Source: an uncultured Fretibacterium sp.
GTDB taxonomy: Bacteria; Synergistota; Synergistia; Synergistales; Aminobacteriaceae
Direction of reading: 5' to 3'
Assembly (NCBI GenBank): GCA_937892105.1
Contig: CALAUZ010000106.1
Coordinates: forward strand, 1-6,297
DNA length: 6,297 nt
The notes beneath the pieces were generated by a model that had not been told where the DNA came from, searched no databases, and saw only the letters and a program-made list of their open reading frames with translations. Positions 1 to 5,981 of the stretch are shown piece by piece (the first letter of the stretch is position 1; every line of letters begins with the position of its first letter). The position numbers and the translations under genes were made by a program.

Positions 1-6
1 TGTATA

Positions 7-930
7 CTAGCCCCATGCCTTTATAGCGCGGCAGCCCCACCAGTCGCCGATACGAACTTCACGTTCAATCATGAGGCCGGAAGAGTTAAGCACGGAAATG
101 AAAGTATAACTCTCTATGTGCGTCATGCCTGAGAATATTGCAAAACCCTTCGGCTTCAGGACGCGTTTTACGTCAACGAGAAGTGTGACGTTAGGGTTAA
201 GGAGAATGTTGGCTGTGAGAATGTTGACTTGTCCTGAAAAACCCTTTAGGAGGTCAGCTTCAACGAGTTCAACGACGTTGGGGTTAATGCCGTTAAGGTT
301 CATGTTTCGTTTTGCTTCGGCGAGAGTTGTTGGGTCAATGTCCCTTGCTATTGCCTTGTCAGCCCCTAACTTCAAGGCAGTAATGAATAATATTCCTGTT
401 CCTGTGCCAACATCGAGAATTACATCGCCTGACTTCACGACTTCCTCAAGCAATGTCAACGCTATCTGTGTACTCTCATGGTATCCTGTCCCGAATGCGC
501 TTGCGGGGTAAATGTAAATTGGAGTTCTGTCTTCTGGGATTTCTTCCTTTTCGTGCCAAGGAGCCATGACTATGAGGCTTTTACCGACAGGGAGAGGCGG
601 GAATGCGTCATAATGCTGGGTTTCCCATTCCTGATTTTCGACCTTATAGCAGCGGGTAATGGAGATGCCCTCGAAGTCAGTATCCTCAAGAACGAAGTTA
701 AGCTCAAACACTACCTCGTCAATACCTTTAGAGCCTCTGTAATTTGCCTTGAGGAACAACCTGTCATTTCCCCAGAAGTCCTGCTCGGTTGTAATCTCTG
801 AACCGATGGAATCTGTGAGAGCTGCTATAGTACTGAGGCGTTCCTCGTTGTAGGGGCGGTTGTAACGTGCTACGGGTACACTTAACTCTACTGTCCACCA
901 GAAATTATTAGTGATTTTATCGTCCTGCAT
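7..930 (-). CDS. prmA: Ribosomal protein L11 methyltransferase (PrmA)
   Basis: This predicted cytoplasmic SAM-dependent enzyme methylates amino groups of ribosomal protein L11. The 307-aa product is close to the family size (E. coli PrmA is 293 aa). The first ~120 residues are the divergent substrate-recognition part. The methyltransferase domain follows, with FGTGYHEST at 146-154 (the family usually has GTGTH), the glycine-rich SAM loop DVGTGTGIL at 173-181, the acidic DID after the second strand at 197-199, and ANILLNP at 240-246, matching the PrmA ANIL motif. The C-terminal GDWWGCRAIKAW fits the family ending. The ATG is preceded by GAGGAAA (942-948) with 11 nt spacing, slightly long but the only good site. 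The stop is TAG at 7-9. The gene is divergent from the nucleosidase operon and has its own promoter. A related protein-lysine methyltransferase of the ETFB type is the main alternative, but the N-terminal domain and ANIL motif favour PrmA. Confidence 0.88.
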   Translation of the reverse strand: MQDDKITNNFWWTVELSVPVARYNRPYNEERLSTIAALTDSIGSEITTEQDFWGNDRLFLKANYRGSKGIDEVVFELNFVLEDTDFEGISITRCYKVENQEWETQHYDAFPPLPVGKSLIVMAPWHEKEEIPEDRTPIYIYPASAFGTGYHESTQIALTLLEEVVKSGDVILDVGTGTGILFITALKLGADKAIARDIDPTTLAEAKRNMNLNGINPNVVELVEADLLKGFSGQVNILTANILLNPNVTLLVDVKRVLKPKGFAIFSGMTHIESYTFISVLNSSGLMIEREVRIGDWWGCRAIKAWG

Positions 931-946
931 GTGTGAAAAAGTTTCC

Positions 947-981
947 TCGCGAATAAATTGTTGGTTTCTTTGTATTCGCGA
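947..981. repeat. Inverted repeat between prmA -10 box and RBS
   Basis: TCGCGAATA at 947-955 and TATTCGCGA at 973-981 are perfect 9-bp reverse complements separated by 17 nt. Each arm also contains the self-complementary hexamer TCGCGA. One arm touches the first base of the prmA -10 box and the other touches the prmA ribosome binding site. The predicted transcription start lies inside the outer arm, so the complete hairpin would not be in the mRNA. A protein-binding operator pair is therefore more likely than an RNA element. Function is inferred from position only. Confidence 0.5.
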
Positions 982-1010
982 TTATACAACAGAAGATTTT
1001 ATGCGTTCAA
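981..1010 (-). promoter_or_regulatory. Probable sigma-70-type promoter of prmA
   Basis: Read on the minus strand, a perfect TATAAT lies at 981-986. A TTGAAC box (four of six consensus bases) lies at 1005-1010, 18 nt upstream. Transcription would begin near 974, giving a 5' leader of about 44 nt before the prmA ATG. No other well-formed promoter is visible closer to prmA. Confidence 0.6.
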
Positions 1011-1108
1011 AATTTCAGAAAGTTTCTGTCTCAAATCAGGTATATTATTTTCGGGTCTGTCAAGTAAACTGTGTATAAGATGTTTTACTACGCTACTTTT
1101 GGGGGCTG

Positions 1109-1145
1109 TTGACATGAAACATGCTAATAACGTTACCCGTTATTA
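1109..1145 (+). promoter_or_regulatory. TTGACA box followed by palindrome: candidate promoter/operator
   Basis: A perfect -35 consensus TTGACA lies at 1109-1114. A perfect palindrome, TAATAACG (1125-1132), 5-nt centre, CGTTATTA (1138-1145), lies just downstream. The 17-nt-spaced -10 position (1132-1137, GTTACC) falls in the centre of the palindrome and matches the consensus poorly. No T-run follows on either strand, so this is not an intrinsic terminator. A regulator-controlled promoter for the nucleosidase-aldolase-valS operon is a reasonable inference, but a chance TTGACA beside an unrelated operator is also possible. Confidence 0.4.
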
Positions 1146-1159
1146 AATCCAATGAGTGA

Positions 1160-1189
1160 TTTTTTCTTATAAAGACGCTTTTTTCTTAT
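1160..1189 (+). repeat. Direct repeat, two copies of TTTTTTCTTAT
   Basis: The 11-base sequence TTTTTTCTTAT occurs at 1160-1170 and again at 1179-1189, with a period of 19 bases. It lies between the palindrome and the nucleosidase start. It could be a binding site for a regulator or a simple T-rich coincidence; the sequence does not decide between these. Confidence 0.45.
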
Positions 1190-1195
1190 CCGTAG

Positions 1196-1201
1196 TACAA
1201 T
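1196..1201 (+). promoter_or_regulatory. Possible -10 hexamer for the nucleosidase operon
   Basis: TACAAT differs from TATAAT at one base and lies 41 nt upstream of the preferred TTG start, giving a short leader. No recognisable -35 box lies 16-18 nt upstream, so support is weak. A second candidate, TATAAA at 1168-1173, also lacks a -35 box. Confidence 0.22.
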
Positions 1202-1227
1202 ACCTGAAAAACTCACATAACGATGAA

Positions 1228-1233
1228 AGAAGG
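1228..1233 (+). promoter_or_regulatory. Ribosome binding site fixing the nucleosidase start
   Basis: AGAAGG at 1228-1233 (within AAAGAAGG) sits 9 nt before the TTG at 1243. The longest open frame begins at GTG 1156, which has no purine-rich site upstream and would put a charged 29-residue extension before the export signal. This decides for TTG 1243. ATG 1258 has a weaker GAGAAAG at 6 nt, but starting there would remove the Arg-Lys pair that a signal peptide needs. Confidence 0.6.
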
Positions 1234-1242
1234 TTATACCTT

Positions 1243-2073
1243 TTGAGAAAGACAGCAATGATTTTTGTAACTCTCATTCTTTTTGCAAACTGTTGCGAGG
1301 CTCTTCCTGTCTATGAGAGTGAATTTCCTCCTATAATTGTTCAAGGGGCAATGAATGTTGAGACAGATGTTCTGGTTTCGGCTCTCACTGAGTCGCGGGA
1401 CTATGCTGCAGGACACTGGCACTATGTTGCGGGAAAAATTGACGGTTATCCTGTTGTCGTCAACATAACACGGTGCGGTGTCGAAAATGCTTCTGCGTCA
1501 ACAGCATTAGCCATTGAAACATTCCACCCTTGCGCATTGATTAATCAGGGTACGGCAGGAGCGCATGATCCGAAATTGAGGCGCGGCGATATTGTGATAG
1601 CGTCAGACTGCTTCAACGTTGCAGCATGGAAAGCACTTCCGGCCAAACGGGGTGAGGGGAGCGATTATCATAACATAACCCTTCTTGACGTTAATTTTTA
1701 TGATGAATACGAGAACGGAGAAGAGTTTGTATTTCTTCCTGCTGACGGGAAACTGAAAGCCTTAGCTCTTGCGGTGAAGGGAAAATATTCAGGCGGGAAA
1801 ATTGTCGAAGGACGTATCGCAACTTCCGACGCATGGGAAAACAGGGTAGACCATATATTATTCATTCACGAAAAATTCGGCTCATCATGCGAGGAAATGG
1901 AGACTTTTGCGGCGGCTAAAGTGTGCAGGGTTTACGGCGTTCCTTTTCTGGGAGTGCGCATAATTTCAAACTCTGTGCTGACAGGTGAAGAATTTATCCC
2001 GGAAATCGGCCATGACTGCCAGAAGTTTGTTATTGAGATTGTGAAGAATTATATCAAGGAGATGAAGAAGTAG
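1243..2073 (+). CDS. Probably exported nucleosidase, MTA/SAH nucleosidase/PNP fold
   Basis: The 276-aa product (TTG start) belongs to the PNP_UDP_1 superfamily, whose members cleave N-glycosidic bonds of nucleosides. The first 20 residues look like a signal peptide: Arg-Lys, a hydrophobic run (residues 5-15), then Cys-Glu-Ala with predicted cleavage after Ala20. No good lipobox is present. Landmarks shared with E. coli MTA/SAH nucleosidase are GAMNVE (Glu40, equivalent to catalytic Glu12), NQGTAGAHDPKLRRGDIV (E. coli NTGSAG...GDIV), SDAW, and EEMET (Glu220, equivalent to Glu174, which binds ribose). The segment E. coli reads as AISD (Asp197, the proton donor) is IISN here (Asn243). The same Asn occurs in phosphorylases that use 6-oxopurines, so the substrate may be inosine- or guanosine-like rather than MTA or SAH. 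It is the first gene of an operon, and its TAG abuts the aldolase start. The family call is firm; substrate and export are inferred. Confidence 0.78.
   Translation: MRKTAMIFVTLILFANCCEALPVYESEFPPIIVQGAMNVETDVLVSALTESRDYAAGHWHYVAGKIDGYPVVVNITRCGVENASASTALAIETFHPCALINQGTAGAHDPKLRRGDIVIASDCFNVAAWKALPAKRGEGSDYHNITLLDVNFYDEYENGEEFVFLPADGKLKALALAVKGKYSGGKIVEGRIATSDAWENRVDHILFIHEKFGSSCEEMETFAAAKVCRVYGVPFLGVRIISNSVLTGEEFIPEIGHDCQKFVIEIVKNYIKEMKK
2056..2061 (+). promoter_or_regulatory. Ribosome binding site of the aldolase gene, inside the nucleosidase end
   Basis: AAGGAG lies in the last nucleosidase codons, 12 nt before the TTG at 2074, which is longer than ideal. An ATG at 2062-2064 lies in the same frame but meets the nucleosidase TAG three codons later, so it cannot start the aldolase. 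Translation coupled to nucleosidase termination is the likely mode of initiation. Confidence 0.5.
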
Positions 2074-3141
2074 TTGCAAAAAATAAAATTTGAGACGGAC
2101 TATCAGGAAGGAGCTTCCCCAGAAATTCTCGAACGCTTAATGTCAACCAACCTTGAGCAGACATCGGGCTATGGCGAAGACCCCCATTGTTCGCACGCAA
2201 AAGACTTAATCCGTCATGAAGTCGGCAGTCCAAACGCCGCAGTATACTTCATGGCCGGAGGTACCCAGACCAACACAACGGTCATCAAGCACCTTCTCAC
2301 TCCATGCGAGGGGGTAATAGCTGTAACGTCCGGACACATCAACGTTCACGAGTCCGGCGCAATCGAGGCAACAGGCCACAAGATACTCGCGCTTCAGGGC
2401 AGCAACGGGCTTCTTGACGCAGAAAATCTACGCGGATACATGCAGGCTTTCACCGCTGACCCAACGAATGAACATATGGTACAGCCTGGAATGGTATACG
2501 TTTCGCATTCGTCCGAGTATGGCACTCTATACACTAAGGCTGGGTTGTCGGCCATAAAGCCAGTATGCGAGGAGTATGGGCTGAAACTTTTTGTTGACGG
2601 CGCAAGAATGGGTGCGGCTGTAACGTCTGAGGCTTCCGACATGAGCATGAAGGATATTGCGGGACTTTGCGATGTATTCTACATTGGCGGGACGAAGAAC
2701 GGCGCACTTCTCGGAGAAGCTGTAGTTTTCCCAAAACCTGAAACACTTAACCTTAAACAGTTTACAACACTCATCAAGCAGCAGGGAGGATTGTTAGCGA
2801 AAGGAAGGTTACTGGGTATTCAGTTTGAGGCACTGTTTGAGGACGGGTTATATTACCGCAACGCCAAACACGCAAACTCTCAGGCCATGAAGATAAAGCG
2901 TGCGTTCACAGAGAAGGGTATACCGTTCCTGATAAATTCGCCGACAAACCAGCAGTTTCCCATTCTCACAAGGGAACAGAACGATATACTGTCAGCAAAA
3001 TTCAGCTATGAGTTATGGGAGCCTATGAAGGACGGAAGATTAGCCGTAAGGTTCTGCACTAGCTGGGCAACAACTGATGATAACGTTGATGAACTGGTAC
3101 AGACGATAAGCACATTAAAGCAACATAAGGAAGAAGGATAA
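2074..3141 (+). CDS. ltaE: PLP-dependent threonine aldolase-family lyase
   Basis: The 355-aa product belongs to the beta-eliminating lyase family (PF01212; fold-type I PLP enzymes). Threonine aldolases in this family split L-threonine or L-allo-threonine into glycine and acetaldehyde in the cytoplasm; E. coli LtaE is 333 aa. Visible landmarks are EQTSGYGEDPHC (28-39), AGGTQTN (61-67), SGHINVHE with His88 probably stacking on the cofactor, DGARMG (175-180, where Asp175 should contact the pyridine nitrogen), and GGTKNG with Lys208 as the probable Schiff-base lysine. The TTG start gives QKIKFETDYQEGASPEIL, which matches how family members begin, so no upstream start is needed. There is no gap after the preceding stop and one base before valS, consistent with one operon. 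This branch is not the E. coli LtaE type in detail, so another beta-hydroxy amino acid could be the substrate. The family is certain and the gene symbol only approximate. Confidence 0.85.
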   Translation: MQKIKFETDYQEGASPEILERLMSTNLEQTSGYGEDPHCSHAKDLIRHEVGSPNAAVYFMAGGTQTNTTVIKHLLTPCEGVIAVTSGHINVHESGAIEATGHKILALQGSNGLLDAENLRGYMQAFTADPTNEHMVQPGMVYVSHSSEYGTLYTKAGLSAIKPVCEEYGLKLFVDGARMGAAVTSEASDMSMKDIAGLCDVFYIGGTKNGALLGEAVVFPKPETLNLKQFTTLIKQQGGLLAKGRLLGIQFEALFEDGLYYRNAKHANSQAMKIKRAFTEKGIPFLINSPTNQQFPILTREQNDILSAKFSYELWEPMKDGRLAVRFCTSWATTDDNVDELVQTISTLKQHKEEG

Positions 3142-3142
3142 T

Positions 3143-5815
3143 ATGACGACAAGAAAACGCAACAGGAATTTGGACAAGAGCTATTCACCGGATAATATTG
3201 AGCAGAAATGGTACGCGGAATGGATTTCACATGGCCTCTTCAACGCCGAAATTAACCCCGACGCAAAAGCATTCTCAATCGTAATCCCCCCGCCTAACGT
3301 TACAGGTTCATTGCATGTTGGACACGCATTCGACCACACATTCCAGGACATTATGTGCCGTACAAAACGTATGGAGGGGTACAGCGTTCTCTGGCTTCCA
3401 GGAACTGACCACGCAGGTATCGCAACACAGAACGTCGTCGAGAAAGCTCTCGCAAAACAGGGCATATCACGTTATGATTTGGGACGTGAGGAGTTCGTTA
3501 AACGCGTGTGGGAATGGAAGGCTGAATACGGCTCACGGATAATCGGGCAGATGAAGCGTCTCGGAAATTCCTGCGACTGGAGGCGGGAACGTTTCACGTT
3601 GGACGATGGATTATCGCGTGCAGTTAGGGCAGTATTCGTCAGGCTCTACAAGAAGGGACTAATCTACAGGGGAAAATATATCGTCAACTGGTGTCCAAGA
3701 TGTGCAACAGCAATATCAGACCTTGAAGTCGAATATGAAGACCAGCCCGGTAACTTCTACTATGTTCAGTATCCTCTGACAGACGCGGAAGGCTATATTC
3801 TCGTTGCAACGACACGTCCTGAAACCATCATAGGAGACGTGGCAATCGCAGTACACCCTCGCTCCGAGAAGTACAGGCACTTAATCGGAAAGCATGTACG
3901 TGTTCCGCTGACTGACCGCATAATCCCAATCATTGAGGATAACATGGTAGACCCTGAGTTCGGCACTGGCTGCGTGAAGATTACCCCTGCACATGACCCC
4001 AATGACTTCCTTGTCGGCCTCAATCACAATCTCGAACAGATACAGGTCATCGACTCTCGCGGCATAATGAACGAGAACGCCGGAAAGTATCAGGGAATGA
4101 CCATAGAACAGGCGCGTAAAGCCTCAGCGCATGACCTTGAAGAACTTGGATTGCTGGTGAAGACCGAACAGATTACGCATTCAGTAGGACATTGCCAGCG
4201 TTGCGGAACAACTGTAGAACCTTACCTTTCGGAACAGTGGTTCGTGAAGACAAAGCCCCTTGCAGAACGCGGAGTTCAGGCTGTGAAGGACGGCAGAATA
4301 AAGTGGACACCGGAACAGTGGGAGAAGACGTACTTCAACTGGATGGAGAATATTCGGGACTGGTGTATTTCGCGTCAATTATGGTGGGGACACCGTATCC
4401 CCGCGTGGGAGTGCAAGGACTGCGGACATATCACCGTAGCGGAAGTTGACCCTTCAGAGTGTGAGCACTGCCATTCTCATAACATAGAGCAGGAAAGCGA
4501 TGTACTCGATACGTGGTTCAGTTCTGCGTTATGGCCTTTCTCCACGATGGGCTGGCCCGACAAGACTCCCGAACTCTCTTACTTCTACCCGACTTCATTG
4601 ATGGTTACAGGCTTCGACATAATATTCTTCTGGGTTGCCCGCATGATCATGATGGGGCTTGAGTTCATGGACGATGTACCCTTCAGGGATGTATACATTC
4701 ATTCGCTGATACGTGATGAGCACGGCAAGAAGATGAGCAAGACTAAAGGTAACGTTATAGACCCCCTCGTCATGATCGAGAAGTACGGTGCTGACGCTCT
4801 GAGAATGACCCTCGCCGCACTCTCAGTTCAGGGAAGGGATATTCTGTTGTCGTCAACACGCATTGAGACTTATCGCTTCTTCATGAACAAGCTGTGGAAT
4901 GCTTCACGTTTCGCCTTAATGAATCTTGATGACGAAGTAAGGGATATTGACGTGAATAACCTGCACCTTCACGACAAGTTCATACTCACGAGGACTCAGG
5001 AAACGGCCAAGCGTACACGTGAACTCATAGACAGTTACGACATAGGCACAGCAGCAAGAGGACTCTATGATTTTGTGTGGGGAGATTTATGCGACTGGTA
5101 CGTCGAGATGAGCAAGCCAGCTTTACGCGGCGACGAGGGTGAAGCAAGAAAATCTACGACTCAGGGAGTTATCGAGCACGTATTCAGGACAGTGCTGCCC
5201 CTTCTGCACCCGTTTATCCCATTCGTTACGGAGGAATTGTGGTCTGCGTTCGGGTTCAGTGATGAGGAAGAATACATTATGAGTGTGTCTTGGCCGGAAG
5301 TCCGGAAAGAGTATGTGTTCGAGGGAGCGACTGACCAGATGAGCGTGTTGCAGGACGTAGTGAGGTCATTGCGTAACTTGAGGGCAGAAGCTCATGTTCC
5401 GCCTCAGCAGAAATTAGCCCGAGCAGTGATTCGTGTTGCTGATGGGACGAGGAGTGCGGAGATTCTGAGGGCATCACTGAGTCAGGTGTGTAGTCTGTGC
5501 AAGATAGATGATGTAGTGATTGAGAGTCCGGAGGGCGAGTGGAGTCATGGGCCGTCGTTGTCTGGGATGAGCGGTGAAGCTGAAGTCAGGCTGCCTGTGG
5601 GAGATGTGCTCGATGTTCCGAAGGAGATTACTCGACTTCAGGGAGAGATAGCGGGCATCGAGAAGGCCATAGCGTCGAGTGAGGCGAGATTGGCGAAGGC
5701 GGATTTTGTTGCTCGTGCACCGGCTGAAGTTGTGGAGAAGGAGCGCGCAAAAGTCAGTGAAGGCACTGCCCAGATCGCAAGACTCAGAGCTAACCTCGAG
5801 AGCCTGAGCAGATAG
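3143..5815 (+). CDS. valS: Valyl-tRNA synthetase
   Basis: This class Ia aminoacyl-tRNA synthetase charges tRNA-Val in the cytoplasm and hydrolyses mischarged Thr-tRNA. Its 890 aa are the normal length. Domains in order are: PPPNVTGSLHVGH with the HIGH-type motif HVGH at 58-61; the editing domain with TTRPET (223-228) and HDPND (284-288); DVLDTWFSSALWP (453-465); KMSKT (530-534), the ATP-binding KMSKS loop with Thr for the last Ser; the anticodon-binding helical domain (about 610-760); and a C-terminal coiled-coil arm (about 823-890), which separates ValRS from IleRS and LeuRS. Cys pairs at 184/187, 351/354, 424/427 and 440/443 suggest zinc sites. The ATG follows AAGAAGG (3131-3137) at 5 nt and lies one base after the aldolase TAA, so it is translated from the same mRNA. 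No T-box leader is visible upstream of the operon. The last ~550 bases use more G-rich codons than the rest. Confidence 0.97.
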   Translation: MTTRKRNRNLDKSYSPDNIEQKWYAEWISHGLFNAEINPDAKAFSIVIPPPNVTGSLHVGHAFDHTFQDIMCRTKRMEGYSVLWLPGTDHAGIATQNVVEKALAKQGISRYDLGREEFVKRVWEWKAEYGSRIIGQMKRLGNSCDWRRERFTLDDGLSRAVRAVFVRLYKKGLIYRGKYIVNWCPRCATAISDLEVEYEDQPGNFYYVQYPLTDAEGYILVATTRPETIIGDVAIAVHPRSEKYRHLIGKHVRVPLTDRIIPIIEDNMVDPEFGTGCVKITPAHDPNDFLVGLNHNLEQIQVIDSRGIMNENAGKYQGMTIEQARKASAHDLEELGLLVKTEQITHSVGHCQRCGTTVEPYLSEQWFVKTKPLAERGVQAVKDGRIKWTPEQWEKTYFNWMENIRDWCISRQLWWGHRIPAWECKDCGHITVAEVDPSECEHCHSHNIEQESDVLDTWFSSALWPFSTMGWPDKTPELSYFYPTSLMVTGFDIIFFWVARMIMMGLEFMDDVPFRDVYIHSLIRDEHGKKMSKTKGNVIDPLVMIEKYGADALRMTLAALSVQGRDILLSSTRIETYRFFMNKLWNASRFALMNLDDEVRDIDVNNLHLHDKFILTRTQETAKRTRELIDSYDIGTAARGLYDFVWGDLCDWYVEMSKPALRGDEGEARKSTTQGVIEHVFRTVLPLLHPFIPFVTEELWSAFGFSDEEEYIMSVSWPEVRKEYVFEGATDQMSVLQDVVRSLRNLRAEAHVPPQQKLARAVIRVADGTRSAEILRASLSQVCSLCKIDDVVIESPEGEWSHGPSLSGMSGEAEVRLPVGDVLDVPKEITRLQGEIAGIEKAIASSEARLAKADFVARAPAEVVEKERAKVSEGTAQIARLRANLESLSR

Positions 5816-5836
5816 ACAGCAAGTGATATAGCATTG

Positions 5837-5874
5837 TCCTCTCTCCAGCCAAGTACTGAGGGAGGATTTTTCTT
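5837..5874 (+). terminator. Rho-independent terminator of the valS operon
   Basis: TCCTCTCTC (5837-5845) pairs with GAGGGAGGA (5858-5866) to form a 9-bp stem with one G-U pair and a 12-nt loop. TTTTTCTT follows directly at 5867-5874. It begins 22 nt after the valS stop, where an operon end is expected. Confidence 0.85.
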
Positions 5875-5905
5875 GACCATCAGGAAATAACAGCAGTCTT
5901 GCGCC

Positions 5906-5946
5906 TTGAAAAAAAAAATTGCACTATACTGTTTCCCGTAAATAAT
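5906..5946 (+). promoter_or_regulatory. Promoter region of the NYN-domain gene, with an A10 tract
   Basis: Two overlapping promoter readings are possible. In the first, TTGAAA (5906-5911) and TATACT (5925-5930) are good hexamers but only 13 nt apart, and most of an uninterrupted run of ten A (5909-5918) fills the gap. In the second, TTGCAC (5919-5924) and AATAAT (5941-5946) have a 16-nt spacer, with one mismatch in the -10 box but a weak -35. The A-run could then act as an upstream element. Downstream lies ACAT repeated three times (5955-5966), then a strong TAAGGAG (5967-5973). Confidence 0.45.
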
Positions 5947-5981
5947 TCCCAATAACATACATACATTAAGGAGCTGGTACG

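Larger units (their letters stand above)
931..1242. other. Divergent intergenic region without a convincing gene
   Basis: These 312 bases separate prmA from the nucleosidase operon and are rich in A and T. They hold the prmA promoter and leader, a small palindrome CAGAAA-G-TTTCTG at 1016-1028, a TTGACA box with a downstream palindrome (1109-1145), an 11-base direct repeat (1160-1189) and a possible -10 hexamer at 1196-1201. A 62-codon open frame (958-1146) starts at TTG, has no ribosome binding site and resembles nothing I recognise. I found no T-box, riboswitch, tRNA or terminator. Confidence 0.6.

Noticed and set aside
116..801. Plus-strand open frames of 131 and 107 codons opposite prmA
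   Set aside because: Both lie entirely antisense to a well-supported prmA, have no ribosome binding sites and read as low-meaning protein.
1125..1145. Palindrome read as an intrinsic terminator
   Set aside because: The stem is AT-rich and no T-run follows on either strand, and no gene ends here.
958..1146. 62-codon plus-strand open frame in the divergent region
   Set aside because: It starts at TTG without a ribosome binding site, begins inside the prmA leader region, overlaps the prmA promoter and shows no recognisable family features.
931..1242. Possible T-box riboswitch controlling an operon that contains valS
   Set aside because: No T-box sequence, no specifier-type stems and no terminator or antiterminator pair could be found in the leader.
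1243..1302. Lipoprotein signal on the nucleosidase, because Cys17 and Cys18 follow the hydrophobic core
   Set aside because: The residues before the cysteines (Phe-Ala-Asn and Ala-Asn-Cys) do not fit a lipobox; cleavage by signal peptidase I after Ala20 is more plausible.
2071..2073. Amber codon as a pyrrolysine or other recoding site
   Set aside because: TAG serves as the normal stop for prmA and valS in this window, the downstream protein begins exactly where its family begins, and a fusion of an exported nucleosidase to a cytoplasmic PLP enzyme makes little sense. The layout is kept as a finding, but recoding is not claimed.
3315..4449. Several 65-94 codon open frames within valS on both strands
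   Set aside because: They are shadows of the valS coding sequence; none has a start signal or recognisable motif.
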